Counted from the stretch's first letter, positions 28,201 to 37,718 are shown. The stretch is 64,000 nucleotides of DNA from Acinetobacter baylyi DSM 14961 = CIP 107474 (GCF_000368685.1 NZ_KB849628.1:1-64000); one strand, 5' to 3'. The notes: generated from the sequence alone by a model not told the origin. Numbers and translations are program-made.

Positions 28201-29424
28201 ATGGGTGCCTTAACAGGATTTAGGGTTCTGGATTTAAGCAGGATTTTAGCTGGACCTTGGTGTAGTCAGGTATTGGCAGACTTGGGCGCAGAAGTAATTA
28301 AGATAGAAAAGCCATTTTATGGTGATGATACACGCATTTGGGGGCCTCCATTTCTTAAAAATGATGATGGTAAGGAGACGACTGAATCTGCTTATTATTT
28401 ATCAGCAAATCGTGGTAAACATTCGGTTGCAATTGATATGGCAACAGAAGAAGGTCAGGCACTAATCAGAAAAATGGTGTTAGAAAGTGATGTTGTGATC
28501 GAAAACTATAAAGCGGGCTCACTCAAGAAATATGGTCTGGACTATGAAAGTTTAAGTCAGATCAACCCCAAACTGGTGTATTGCTCGATTACTGGTTTTG
28601 GACAGAAAGGCCCACGTGCGGCTGAACTTGGCTATGATTTTATTATTCAGGGGATGGGCGGTATGATGAGTGTAACAGGTGAGCGAGATGATTTACCTGG
28701 CGGAGGGCCTCAAAAAGCAGGTTTGGCTTTTGCAGATTTGACGACAGGTTTATATGCAGCCATTGCCATTCAGGCTGCATTGTTGTCACGAGTAACCACT
28801 GGCGAAGGCCAGCATATAGATATGGCCTTGTTGGATACACAGGTTGCATCACTCTCAGTTCTGGCTATGAATTATTTAACATCGACCAAAGTACCAGGTC
28901 GGTTTGGAAATGCGCATGCCAATATCGTGCCTTATCAAGTCTTCAAGGCAAAAGAAGGGGAATTTATTATTGCTTGTGGTAACGATCAGCAGTTTCAGGC
29001 CTTATGTGAAAGTATAGGATTGCCTGAACTGTGCAAAAACTCCAAATTTACTAAAAATAAAGATCGGGTCACGCATCGAGAAGAGATCAGTCATATCTTA
29101 CAACAACACTTTATGACAGAGATTGCCCAGCTATGGGTTGATCGTATTCATAAAGTTAAGGTGCCTGTGGGTATGATTAATAATTTACAGCAGACCTTGG
29201 AGGAAGAGCAGGTGGTTTTCCGTGAGATGGTAATTCATATGCAGCATCCGTTGCGTTCTGATTATATTTCGATTGGATCGCCGATCAAACTATCCAAAAC
29301 ACCTGTCGAGTATCTAAAAGCACCCCCTTATTTGGGTGAAGATACTGATCAGATTTTAAATCGATTTTTATCTGATAAAGAATTACATGATTTAAAAGAT
29401 AGAAAAGTGATTCAACAAGGTTGA
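28201..29424 (+). CDS. Class III CoA-transferase (CaiB/BaiF), dicarboxylate-type, copy 2
   Basis: 407 residues, strongly similar along its whole length to copy 1 at 24589: RILAGPWCSQVLADLGAEVIK, ENYKAGSLKKYGLDY, ITGFGQKGPRA, catalytic Asp in IDMALLDTQ. Same predicted reaction: activation of a dicarboxylate with CoA from succinyl-CoA. The start is firm, with AGAGGG six bases upstream and MGAL..FRVLDLSR directly after. It is convergent with a second IclR gene 34 bp away, with a terminator between. The two copies may differ in chain-length preference. Confidence 0.88.
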   Translation: MGALTGFRVLDLSRILAGPWCSQVLADLGAEVIKIEKPFYGDDTRIWGPPFLKNDDGKETTESAYYLSANRGKHSVAIDMATEEGQALIRKMVLESDVVIENYKAGSLKKYGLDYESLSQINPKLVYCSITGFGQKGPRAAELGYDFIIQGMGGMMSVTGERDDLPGGGPQKAGLAFADLTTGLYAAIAIQAALLSRVTTGEGQHIDMALLDTQVASLSVLAMNYLTSTKVPGRFGNAHANIVPYQVFKAKEGEFIIACGNDQQFQALCESIGLPELCKNSKFTKNKDRVTHREEISHILQQHFMTEIAQLWVDRIHKVKVPVGMINNLQQTLEEEQVVFREMVIHMQHPLRSDYISIGSPIKLSKTPVEYLKAPPYLGEDTDQILNRFLSDKELHDLKDRKVIQQG

Positions 29425-29431
29425 TTCTCTT

Positions 29432-29455
29432 GGAGCAGGCGGGCTGCTCCTTTTT
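29432..29455 (+). terminator. Terminator of the second CoA-transferase
   Basis: GGAGCAG and CTGCTCC, 5-nt loop, then TTTTT. Confidence 0.88.
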
Positions 29456-29458
29456 AAT

Positions 29459-30304
29459 TTAAAGACTTTCTGTCAAAGCATCCTGAATACTGTTTACCAT
29501 ATATTTTAATCGCGGCCCAATATCTTCAATTAATTTTTCGGTACTCAAGGCGTAAGAAGGTGCTCCACAGTTAAAAACATACAGACCATGTTTTGTGCTC
29601 ATTAAAGGCACCGCAACAGAGTTGATTCCCTGCTGCCATTCTCCTAAAGATAGGCAATAGCCATATTCGGCATATTGATCGAATGCAATATCGAGTTTTT
29701 CCTTAATCTCGATCCAGTTTTCTGGTTCACGTTTTTGAATGGCTTCGAGTAAGAAATAACGTTCCTGTTTTGGCGTTGCGGCTAGGCAGGCACGTCCCAT
29801 AGAGCTGTTATGCAAGGGTAATGTTGAACCGATTGGACGGCGCATCGTACTATTGGTTTGCACTACATCCAAATAGAGCATATTTAAACGATCACGTGCA
29901 GCCAATGCAACTGGTGCCTGTGCATACATACTCATTTCTTCCATAAAACGGTGCGCTGTAGTGCGAATACTCAGATTAGACAAGGCTGCATAGCCCAATG
30001 ATAAAACTCCCAAATCAAGCATATATTTAGGAGAATTTGGCATTTGTTTTAAATAGCCTAAGCTGACCAAAGTATTGGTAATACGAGCAATTGTTGGTTT
30101 GGGTAAACCTGTCATTTTAGCAAGTTCCTGATTACCCAATACTTGATGTTGTAATGAGAAACAGCGCAATAACTCTAAACCGCGTGCTAAAGAAGCAATG
30201 AATTGAGGATTGTTTTCACGATGAATATGGGAAATAGGATCTAAACGAATTTCATCAAAATTAAGCGTTTTATCATTGTTTTTTGTTTCAGCGCTTGGGG
30301 ACAT
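29459..30304 (-). CDS. IclR-family regulator, copy 2
   Basis: 281 residues with helix-turn-helix GNQELAKMTGLPKPTIARITNTL (about 62-84) and IclR effector domain (SSMGRACLAAT, INSVAVPLM). Paralogue of the regulator at 25932. GAGAAG precedes the ATG. It follows the dcaF gene on the same strand but is separated from it by a strong hairpin at 30368-30402, so it has its own promoter; a weak 6-3-6 site (30350-30364) lies just upstream. One of the two copies may activate and the other repress, as inference. Confidence 0.88.
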   Translation of the reverse strand: MSPSAETKNNDKTLNFDEIRLDPISHIHRENNPQFIASLARGLELLRCFSLQHQVLGNQELAKMTGLPKPTIARITNTLVSLGYLKQMPNSPKYMLDLGVLSLGYAALSNLSIRTTAHRFMEEMSMYAQAPVALAARDRLNMLYLDVVQTNSTMRRPIGSTLPLHNSSMGRACLAATPKQERYFLLEAIQKREPENWIEIKEKLDIAFDQYAEYGYCLSLGEWQQGINSVAVPLMSTKHGLYVFNCGAPSYALSTEKLIEDIGPRLKYMVNSIQDALTESL

Positions 30305-30349
30305 TGACTTCTCAAATGAATGAATAAGCCCAGATGATAAGGTATTTTA

Positions 30350-30364
30350 TTTTGCTTTGTAAAT
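30350..30364. promoter_or_regulatory. Degenerate operator upstream of second IclR gene
   Basis: TTTTGC, TTT, GTAAAT: only partly symmetric, but close to the site at 37781 (TTTTGC, TAT, GTGAAT). Confidence 0.4.
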
Positions 30365-30367
30365 TGA

Positions 30368-30402
30368 ATCCATTCATCACAATGCTGTTGTGATGAATGG
30401 AT
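30368..30402 (-). terminator. Strong stem-loop after the dca thiolase gene
   Basis: ATCCATTCATCACAA and TTGTGATGAATGGAT, perfect 15-bp arms, 5-nt loop, 14 nt beyond the thiolase stop. No T tract follows, so it may act as a 3' stabiliser as well as terminator. Confidence 0.7.
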
Positions 30403-30416
30403 ATTTTCAAGAAAGG

Positions 30417-31622
30417 TTATGAAACGTTTTCAATGACCATTGCTAAACCTTGACCAACACCAATACACAAGCTGACAACTGCATATTTTTTATTGCGACG
30501 TTGTAATTCACGCGCTACTGTCAGTGCCAAACGCGCACCCGATGCACCTAGAGGGTGACCCACTGCAATAGCACCACCATTTGGATTAACACGTGGGTCG
30601 TTAAAATCGATACCTAAACCTTTTAGGCAAGACAAAACTTGTGAGGCAAAAGCTTCATTAATTTCAATAATGTCTAAATCATCTAGTGTCAAACCTGCAC
30701 GCGCAACAGCTTTTTTAATTGCTTCGATTGGCCCTGCACCCATAATGCGTGGTTCAACACCAGCCGCTGCCGCAGACAATATTTTTGCCATGGGGGTTAA
30801 ACCATATTTTTGACCAGCAACTTCTGAACCAATTAATAACGCAGCTGCACCGTCATTGATACCCGAAGCATTGCCAGCAGTCACCACACCACCTTCAAAT
30901 AATGGCTTTAATTTGCTTAAAGCCTCAAGCGTGGAGCTCGGACGCGGATGTTCATCTTCAGTCACTTGCTTAGGGGGTAATTTTTTTCCTTGAGACACTT
31001 CTACTGCTGTAATTTCGCCAGCAAAAAAACCTTCTTCGAGTGCTTTCTGATATTTTGCCTGTGATTGCGCAGCAAATAAATCGGCTTGTTCACGGCTAAT
31101 GCCATATTCAACCGCGACATTATCACCTGTTTCAGGCATTGAATGACCGCCGTATTGGGCTACAATTTTCTTATTAGGAAAACGTGTACCAATGGTGGTA
31201 TCATAAATTTTTGCATCTCGGCTATAGGCACTTTCAGCTTTACCCATGACAAATGGTGCGCGTGACATACTCTCAACACCACCCGCAATATATAAATCAC
31301 CCTCACCGCATGTGATTGCACGAGCAGAATCAATAATTGCAGCTAAGCCACTGGCACATAATCGGTTTACAGTCTGGCCCGGTACAGTCACAGGCAAACC
31401 TGCCAATAATGCAGCATGACGGGCTATATTTCGACTGTCTTCACCTGCCTGATTGGTATCACCAAAAATCACATCTTCAATGTCTGCACCTGCTACACCT
31501 GTTTTTTCAATCAAGCGTTGAATCACTAATCCTGCAAGGTCATCGGGACGGATTGAAGCAAGTTCACCTGCATGGCGACCAAATGGCGTACGTAAACCAT
31601 CATAAATATATGCATTTAACAT
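30417..31622 (-). CDS. dcaF: 3-oxoacyl-CoA thiolase (3-oxoadipyl-CoA thiolase-like), dca type
   Basis: Cleaves a 3-oxo-dicarboxyl-CoA to acetyl-CoA and a shortened acyl-CoA in the last beta-oxidation step. 401 residues; nucleophile C89 in [24 protein letters not shown] with its His, and the second cysteine in LCIGVGQG near the end. It is a paralogue of pcaF at 47670-48875 (same length and start pattern). Last gene of a minus-strand operon hydratase - SDR - dehydrogenase - thiolase; 20 bp after the dehydrogenase with AAAGGGA as ribosome binding site. The dca name rests on context and recall of the A. baylyi dca genes. Confidence 0.9.
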   Translation of the reverse strand: MLNAYIYDGLRTPFGRHAGELASIRPDDLAGLVIQRLIEKTGVAGADIEDVIFGDTNQAGEDSRNIARHAALLAGLPVTVPGQTVNRLCASGLAAIIDSARAITCGEGDLYIAGGVESMSRAPFVMGKAESAYSRDAKIYDTTIGTRFPNKKIVAQYGGHSMPETGDNVAVEYGISREQADLFAAQSQAKYQKALEEGFFAGEITAVEVSQGKKLPPKQVTEDEHPRPSSTLEALSKLKPLFEGGVVTAGNASGINDGAAALLIGSEVAGQKYGLTPMAKILSAAAAGVEPRIMGAGPIEAIKKAVARAGLTLDDLDIIEINEAFASQVLSCLKGLGIDFNDPRVNPNGGAIAVGHPLGASGARLALTVARELQRRNKKYAVVSLCIGVGQGLAMVIENVS

Positions 31623-31642
31623 GAATTAAATTCCCTTTTAAA

Positions 31643-33160
31643 TTAAGTAGTAAATGTAAGTGGAAGATTAAGCGCAACACGGCGTTGTAACCATGGACTA
31701 GGGCGGTAACGTGGGTCAGAGGTCAATGCAGTAATGCGGTTTAGAATAAGTAAGATCTTATTCGAACCAATTTCATCACCCCATTCAATTGGCCCAAATG
31801 GATAGCCCAAGCCCAACCTTACGGCTGCATTAATATCATCCACAGAGGCAATTGCTTGTTGAGCTATATCACAGCCTAAGTTGATGACCATAGCCAATAT
31901 GCGCTGTGCCACAAAGCCGATACTTTCACCAATAGTGCTAACCATTGCACCATCTAAATTGAAGATCGAATGAGCTGCATGACTATACGTCACTTCGGTT
32001 ATGAGTGATGGCATTAAAGTACGGTGTTTTTCAATGCCGTAGAGCATATCAATTGCAACACTATGTGCTGGATTAACATTGAGACGTAGCGCTGCATGCG
32101 TTGTATCTTCCCCATAACAAGCCAACAAACATAAACTGTCCGCCTGCGGCTTGGCACCTACATCAAGTTGAATATTGTGTGTGGTGAGATAATTTATAAG
32201 TAATTGTTTATCATCTTCAAAATCAGCAGCAATCCATACTTTTGGGTACAGTGTTAAGCGTTCAGCCACTTTGGCAGAAGTCTCACCAGTTTTGCTCCCT
32301 GTACGATAATCATAAAAACCTTGACCCACTTTACGACCTAATTGTTTCGCTTCGAGCATTTGTTTGGTCAATGAATTTGGACGATAACGTGCTTCTTCAT
32401 AATATTGATGATAAATTGATTCCATCACTGGATGTGAAACATCAAGTCCAGTGAGATCCATAAGCTCGAATGGTCCCATTCTAAAGCCGACGCCATCACG
32501 TAAAATACGGTCAATTTCACTAATATCTGTGACATTTTCATTCAGGATTTTTAAGGCTTCTGTGCCATAAGCACGACCCGCATGGTTAATAATAAATCCT
32601 GGGGTATCTTTTGCGACAACTGGGCGATGACCCAATACCCGCGATAATTGATTCAAGGTTTCAATGTGTTTGGGATCAGTCTTTAAACCCTGAATCACTT
32701 CTACCACCTTCATGAGTGGTACAGGATTAAAGAAATGATAGCCAGCGACACGCTCAGGATGCTTGCAGTTGGAGGCAATCGCTGTAATTGAAAGTGAGGA
32801 AGTGTTTGAAGCCAAAATTGTGGTTTCGGGTACAATTGCCTCAAGCTGACTCATCAATGACTGTTTAATGTCCAGACGTTCAACAATTGCTTCAACGATT
32901 AAGTCACAGTCTTTTAAATCATGCAGTTCGTTGGCAATCAGAAGATTGGCATTGGCTGCATCTGCGTATTCAGTCGTTATTTTGTTTTTATCAAGCAGTT
33001 TTTGAAACGTAATTGCTAATTGTTGTTTGGCCTGTTGTGCTGCACCTGCTTTAGCGTCATATAAATAAGTTATATGTCCTGATTGTGCGGCAATTTGGGC
33101 GATACCACTACCCATTACACCAACGCCAATAATGGCAATTTTCTTAATTGGATGTGTCAT
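31643..33160 (-). CDS. dcaH: 3-hydroxyacyl-CoA dehydrogenase, dca type
   Basis: Oxidises 3-hydroxyacyl-CoA with NAD+. 505 residues, the long PaaH/HbdA form: NAD-binding GVGVMGSGIAQIAAQSG (11-27), SNTSSLSIT, catalytic YHFFNPVPLMKVVEVI with the active His, VVAKDTPGFIINHAGRAYGTEAL, and a second C-terminal 3HCDH domain (GLGYPFGPIEWGDEIG). Ribosome binding site AAGGAC. Third gene of its operon, between the SDR and the thiolase. Confidence 0.92.
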   Translation of the reverse strand: MTHPIKKIAIIGVGVMGSGIAQIAAQSGHITYLYDAKAGAAQQAKQQLAITFQKLLDKNKITTEYADAANANLLIANELHDLKDCDLIVEAIVERLDIKQSLMSQLEAIVPETTILASNTSSLSITAIASNCKHPERVAGYHFFNPVPLMKVVEVIQGLKTDPKHIETLNQLSRVLGHRPVVAKDTPGFIINHAGRAYGTEALKILNENVTDISEIDRILRDGVGFRMGPFELMDLTGLDVSHPVMESIYHQYYEEARYRPNSLTKQMLEAKQLGRKVGQGFYDYRTGSKTGETSAKVAERLTLYPKVWIAADFEDDKQLLINYLTTHNIQLDVGAKPQADSLCLLACYGEDTTHAALRLNVNPAHSVAIDMLYGIEKHRTLMPSLITEVTYSHAAHSIFNLDGAMVSTIGESIGFVAQRILAMVINLGCDIAQQAIASVDDINAAVRLGLGYPFGPIEWGDEIGSNKILLILNRITALTSDPRYRPSPWLQRRVALNLPLTFTT

Positions 33161-33208
33161 GCTGACTGTCCTTAGAGATTTGATTCCGTTGATATTGATG
33201 ATGAAGAA

Positions 33209-33973
33209 TTAGGTCAGTCGCTGCTTATCACCATCAATTGGTAAAATTTGTCCTGAAATTGAGCGACCACTATCTGATGCAAGAAAGATACATAAGTCTG
33301 CAATATGTTTTGGGTTAACGAAGTGTTTGATCGACTGGTTGGCTAATGCATTTTCAGTCACGTCTTCAATTGAAATATTCATGCTGTCTGCACGTGCCTG
33401 TAACACGCGTTGTACTCTTTCGCCATCTACCGCGCCAGGCAGTATTGCATTAACACGAATATCAAAAGCGCCTAGTTCCATTGAAAGGGTTTTTGTAAAA
33501 CCAACAATTCCCCATTTTGAAGTGGAATAGGCCAGTCTAAATGGATAGCCCATGCGTCCTGCAATAGAGGAAAGATTGATGATCACACCAGCATCAGATT
33601 GTTTTAGATAGGGAATAGCCAGTTTGGTCACTAAAAAAGTACTATTCAAATTAAGATTCAATACCTGAGTCCATTCTTCAAAGCTCAACTCTTCGGCAGC
33701 AACCGTTGGTCCTGAAACTCCAGTATTATTAATTAAAATATCTAATCCACCCAATTGTTGTACGGCAGTATCAAACATGGCTTGAACATATTTAGGCTGA
33801 CCTAGATCACAGCAAAAAGTATGTAATTGCGGGTAATCTTGTCTAAATTGCTGCAAATGACTATCGTTAATGTCGCAGACAAAAACTTGATCACCTTGCT
33901 TTAAAAAAGCTTCTGCAATACATCGGCCAATCCCTGAGCCACCAGCAGTAATCAGTACTTTACGTGCCATCAT
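33209..33973 (-). CDS. Short-chain dehydrogenase/reductase
   Basis: 254 residues with the classical SDR layout: cofactor loop TAGGSGIGRCI (9-19), NNTGVSG where NNAG is usual, catalytic Ser in NLSSIAG, and YSTSK as YxxxK. The Asp in VFVCDINDSHLQ after strand 2 points to NAD+. It lies inside the dca operon, 30 bp after the hydratase, and may oxidise a hydroxyacyl intermediate or an omega-hydroxy acid; substrate unknown. Two ATG codons in tandem; the second has the better distance to AGGAAG. Confidence 0.87.
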   Translation of the reverse strand: MMARKVLITAGGSGIGRCIAEAFLKQGDQVFVCDINDSHLQQFRQDYPQLHTFCCDLGQPKYVQAMFDTAVQQLGGLDILINNTGVSGPTVAAEELSFEEWTQVLNLNLNSTFLVTKLAIPYLKQSDAGVIINLSSIAGRMGYPFRLAYSTSKWGIVGFTKTLSMELGAFDIRVNAILPGAVDGERVQRVLQARADSMNISIEDVTENALANQSIKHFVNPKHIADLCIFLASDSGRSISGQILPIDGDKQRLT

Positions 33974-34002
33974 TTCTTCCTAGATATGTGTTCTTAATGT
34001 TT

Positions 34003-34788
34003 TTATTTACCGTGATAGGAGGGTTTACGTTTTTCGATAAACGCATTGATACCTTCATTTTTATCTTCGGTAGAAAACAGCAATTGAAACGATTTGCGTT
34101 CCAGAGTTAAGCCGGCATTTAAGGGGACATCTTCACTCATCAAAGCGACTTCTTTAATTTGCTGTAAAGCAATAGGTGGCATTTTTGCAAGACTTTGAGC
34201 CATTTTGATTGCGGTAGGAATTGTTTGACTATCTTCAGTGACTTGAGACACTAGACCAATCAGATAGGCTTCTTCTGCTGGAACCATGACACCTGTCATG
34301 ATCATACGCATCGCATGAAATTTTCCAACGGCACGAAATAAACGTTGCGTACCGCCTGCACCTGGCATCAAACCAACCTTAATTTCAGGCTGCCCGAAAG
34401 TAGCGCTTTTTCCTGCAATAATAATGTCGGTATGCATGGCCAGCTCACAACCACCTCCCAAAGCATAACCGTTTACGGCTGCAATTACGGGCTTGGGACA
34501 TTGTGCAATAGCATTCCAGTAACGTTCGGTATGACGTAACAACATATCGGTCGAGCTTGCTGTTGCCATTTCTTTGAGGTCTGCACCTGCTGCAAAGACA
34601 TCCTCACCACCCGTTAGAACAATTGCATTGATTTGGTCATTAAAGCTCAGCTCTGTAAATGCTTGTGCAAGTTGCTTACGAACTTCTGTATTTAAAGCAT
34701 TCTTTGAGGCTGGTCGGTTAATCTTGACGATTGCAATTTGTTCAATTGAAAAATCAATTTCAACGAAATTATCCTGATCTGGAATCAT
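34003..34788 (-). CDS. dcaE: Enoyl-CoA hydratase, dca type
   Basis: Adds water to 2-enoyl-CoA. 261 residues from the ATG at 34788 (MIPDQDNF), which follows AAAGGA; a more distal ATG at 34833 would place 15 extra residues over a 6-3-6 operator and is less likely. Crotonase marks: NALNTEVRKQL, oxyanion AAGADLKEMA, ALGGGCELAMHTDIIIAG, catalytic Glu in GQPEIKVGLMPGAGGTQRL. First gene of the minus-strand dca operon, divergent from dcaA. Confidence 0.88.
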   Translation of the reverse strand: MIPDQDNFVEIDFSIEQIAIVKINRPASKNALNTEVRKQLAQAFTELSFNDQINAIVLTGGEDVFAAGADLKEMATASSTDMLLRHTERYWNAIAQCPKPVIAAVNGYALGGGCELAMHTDIIIAGKSATFGQPEIKVGLMPGAGGTQRLFRAVGKFHAMRMIMTGVMVPAEEAYLIGLVSQVTEDSQTIPTAIKMAQSLAKMPPIALQQIKEVALMSEDVPLNAGLTLERKSFQLLFSTEDKNEGINAFIEKRKPSYHGK

Positions 34789-34805
34789 TATTTTTACATC
34801 CTTTG

Positions 34806-34820
34806 TTTCGCATAACAAAA
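34806..34820. promoter_or_regulatory. Operator-like site at the dcaE 5' end
   Basis: Plus strand TTTCGC, ATA, ACAAAA; the minus strand reads TTTTGT, TAT, GCGAAA. One good half and one weak half; the near-identical weak half recurs at 42385-42399. Confidence 0.5.
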
Positions 34821-34939
34821 CTATATTCCTCATATGATGCTTAAACTAGATTTTTTTTCAAGTGTTTTTTATAGATTCACAATGATGAATTTTCAACAAA
34901 TTCAATAAACCCCTGAAATTTAAAGGCTGTATGGTTTTT

Positions 34940-34958
34940 AATTTCGTTTAACGAAATT
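34940..34958. promoter_or_regulatory. Operator between dcaE and dcaA
   Basis: AATTTCGTT, T, AACGAAATT: a perfect 19-bp palindrome, equivalent to TTTCGT-TTA-ACGAAA in 6-3-6 form. Two weaker copies follow at 34993-35007 (TCTCGT, AAT, ATGAAA) and 35071-35085 (right half GCGAAA) near the dcaA promoter. Confidence 0.7.
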
Positions 34959-35106
34959 TATTTTTAAAAAGTATTGAAAATATGGTTTTATTTCTCGTAA
35001 TATGAAATCAAAATGAAGCAGAACAAGATTTTGTGAAATCTTGCAGTCTGGCTATTTTCTAAAATAGTAGATTGCTATAGCGAAATATAGAGATGGGAGA
35101 TCACGC

Positions 35107-36261
35107 ATGATTCGCGATGAAGGGATGTTGCAACAATTACTTTCGACAATACGAGATTTTGTAAAAAATGAATTGATTCCTCGAGAGCATGAAGTTGCAG
35201 AAAAGGATTGTATTCCTGAAGATATTATTCAGCAAATGCGAGAACTAGGCCTATTTGGTTTAACCATTCCCGAAGAATACGGTGGACTTGGAATCACAAT
35301 GGAAGAAGAGGTGAATGTCGCGTTTGAACTTGGTCAGACATCCCCAGCATTTCGTTCATTGATTGGCACAAATAATGGCATTGGTTCAAGTGGTTTAATC
35401 ATTGATGGAACTGAGGAGCAAAAACAGAAATATTTGCCACGTTATGCCAGTGGAGAAATTATTGGTTCATTTTGCTTAACTGAACCAGAAGCGGGTTCAG
35501 ATGCTGCCTCTTTAAAAACGACAGCGGTAAAAGATGGTGATTTCTACATATTAAATGGAACCAAGCGTTTTATTACCAATGCACCGCATGCAGCAACATT
35601 TACCGTAATGGCACGCACCAATCCAGCAATTAAAGGGGCAGGTGGAATTTCTGCTTTTTTGGTAGAAGCCAATACACCAGGTATCACACTAGGCAAAATA
35701 GATCAGAAAATGGGACAAAAAGGCTCTCATACCTGTGATGTGATTTTTGAAAATTGTCGAGTACCTGCATCTGCATTAATTGGTGGCGTTGAAGGCGTTG
35801 GTTTTAAAACAGCAATGAAAGTGCTGGATAAAGGCCGTCTACATATTGGTGCATATAGTGTAGGTGTTGCAGAGCGTATGTTGAATGATGCACTACATTA
35901 TGCTGTCGAGCGTAAGCAGTTTGGTCAACCCATTGCAAATTTTCAATTGATTCAAGCCATGCTGGCAGACTCTAAAGCCGAAATTTATGCGGCTAAATGT
36001 ATGGTTTTGGATGCAGCACGTCGCCGTGATGAAGGCCAAAATATTAGTACAGAAGCCTCATGTGCCAAGATGTTTGCAACAGAAATGTGTGGTCGAGTCG
36101 CAGATCGCTGTGTGCAAATTCATGGTGGGGCAGGTTACATCAGTGAATATTCGATTGAGCGTTTTTATCGTGACGTGCGTTTATTCCGTCTTTATGAGGG
36201 TACGACCCAAGTTCAGCAAATTATTATTGCCAAAAATATGATTAAGGAAGTGACGTCCTAA
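35107..36261 (+). CDS. dcaA: Acyl-CoA dehydrogenase, dca type
   Basis: Makes trans-2-enoyl-CoA from a (dicarboxyl) acyl-CoA, passing electrons to ETF. 384 residues: N-terminal helical domain, FAD/substrate motif FCLTEPEAGSDAASL near 120-134, a C-terminal domain with QIHGGAGY and the catalytic base E364 in RLYEGTTQ. Glu at this site is normal for short/medium-chain enzymes. Ribosome binding site GGGAGA. First gene of the plus-strand operon dcaA-dcaK; the ETF-QO at 21173 would take its electrons onward. Confidence 0.92.
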   Translation: MIRDEGMLQQLLSTIRDFVKNELIPREHEVAEKDCIPEDIIQQMRELGLFGLTIPEEYGGLGITMEEEVNVAFELGQTSPAFRSLIGTNNGIGSSGLIIDGTEEQKQKYLPRYASGEIIGSFCLTEPEAGSDAASLKTTAVKDGDFYILNGTKRFITNAPHAATFTVMARTNPAIKGAGGISAFLVEANTPGITLGKIDQKMGQKGSHTCDVIFENCRVPASALIGGVEGVGFKTAMKVLDKGRLHIGAYSVGVAERMLNDALHYAVERKQFGQPIANFQLIQAMLADSKAEIYAAKCMVLDAARRRDEGQNISTEASCAKMFATEMCGRVADRCVQIHGGAGYISEYSIERFYRDVRLFRLYEGTTQVQQIIIAKNMIKEVTS

Positions 36262-36280
36262 AGCCTTATTTTACTTAACA

Positions 36281-36299
36281 TGAGGCAGAGGATGCCTCA
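36281..36299 (+). repeat. Intercistronic hairpin dcaA-dcaK
   Basis: TGAGGC and GCCTCA pair around a 7-nt loop AGAGGAT that carries the Shine-Dalgarno sequence of the upstream dcaK start at 36299, so folding could hide or reveal that site. Confidence 0.5.
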
Positions 36300-36325
36300 T
36301 GCATATATTGTCTGAGGATATAGAC

Positions 36326-37606
36326 ATGACAACAGATTCAATTACAACAAGCCAGCCTAATCAAGCCATACAAACGCCTAAAAAGATTTGGATTACTGCT
36401 TTTATATTTGCATTTTTAGCTTTGCTATGTGACGGTGCCGATTTGGGATTTTTGGCATTGAGCTTGACCAGTTTGAAAAGTGAATTTCATCTCACTGGAT
36501 TACAAGCAGGTACTTTAGGAAGTTTAACTCTTTTTGGGTCTGCTATTGGTGGCCTATTTGGTGGGTGGGCGTGTGATCGTTTTGGTCGCGTGCGGATTAT
36601 TGTGTTTTTTATTGCGTATTCATCAATTCTCACTTGTGCCTTGGGTTTTACTCACTCATTTGAACAATTTGCGATTGTGCGGGTCTTTGGTTCGATGGGG
36701 CTTGGTGCGCTTTACATTGCGTGTAACGTGTTGATGTCGGAGATGGTTCCGACCAAGCATCGTACGACAGTACTTGCTACCTTGATGACAGGATATACCT
36801 TGGGTTCGTTGCTGGCGACCTTGCTGGCTGGACATATCATTCCCGAGCATGGCTGGCGTTATTTGTACTGGTTAGCCATTGTACCAGTCGTCCTTTCATT
36901 TTTTATGCACTATATGGTTCCAGAACCAGAATCATGGAAAAAATCTCGTCAAATTCGTGCGCAGCAAGCAACAGGCGGTATGAAAGAGGTTAAACGCGAA
37001 AATCCGTATCGTGAAATCTTTAAAGAAAAGAAACATGGCATTATGTTTCTGCTTTGGGTAGTGAGTACTGGAGCATTACAATTTGGTTACTACGGTGTAA
37101 GTAACTGGTTACCTGCTTATTTAGAATCTGAGCTTGGGATTAAATTCAAAGAAATGGCAATGTATATGGTGGGAACATTCATCATTATGATTTTTGCCAA
37201 AATCATTGCAGGTATGATTGCAGACAAACTTGGTCGTCGGGCTGTATTTGCCTTTGGTACCATCGGGACTGCATTATTTATTCCCGTGATTGTGTACCTG
37301 AATACTCCTGCCAATATTTTATGGATGATGCTATTTTTTGGCTTCCTTTACGGTATTCCATATGCCATTAATGCGACCTATATGACAGAAAGTTTTCCAA
37401 CATCAATTCGTGGTTCCGCTGTTGGTGGAGCTTACAACGTGGGTAAAGTTCTTTCTATTTTTTCTCCACTTACCATTGGGTATTTATCACAAAGTGGCTC
37501 TATTGGTCTAGGTTTGCTGGTTATGGCTGCTGCTTACTTTATTTGTGGTGTGATCCCGCTTTTATTTATCAAGGATCGACTTTATAACCCCCAAAAAGCG
37601 GATTAA
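36326..37606 (+). CDS. dcaK: MFS transporter of the AAHS type, dca cluster
   Basis: 426 residues from the ATG at 36326 (after GAGGA); an ATG at 36299 is also served by AGAGGA, so two starts are possible. Twelve helices, DGAD in helix 1, loop motif GGWACDRFGRVR and the second-half MIADKLGRR. Strong paralogue of the transporter at 23016. Predicted proton-coupled uptake of dicarboxylic or related acids across the inner membrane. It follows dcaA by 64 bp in the same direction. Confidence 0.9.
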   Translation: MTTDSITTSQPNQAIQTPKKIWITAFIFAFLALLCDGADLGFLALSLTSLKSEFHLTGLQAGTLGSLTLFGSAIGGLFGGWACDRFGRVRIIVFFIAYSSILTCALGFTHSFEQFAIVRVFGSMGLGALYIACNVLMSEMVPTKHRTTVLATLMTGYTLGSLLATLLAGHIIPEHGWRYLYWLAIVPVVLSFFMHYMVPEPESWKKSRQIRAQQATGGMKEVKRENPYREIFKEKKHGIMFLLWVVSTGALQFGYYGVSNWLPAYLESELGIKFKEMAMYMVGTFIIMIFAKIIAGMIADKLGRRAVFAFGTIGTALFIPVIVYLNTPANILWMMLFFGFLYGIPYAINATYMTESFPTSIRGSAVGGAYNVGKVLSIFSPLTIGYLSQSGSIGLGLLVMAAAYFICGVIPLLFIKDRLYNPQKAD

Positions 37607-37718
37607 TAACGAGTCATTCTGATACACATGATCAGTCTTCACATCTCAAAATTATTAGATTTTAGAAAGTACAACAAATTTAATTCTCAATGATCGGTGA
37701 CAGGATGAACATGAAAGG

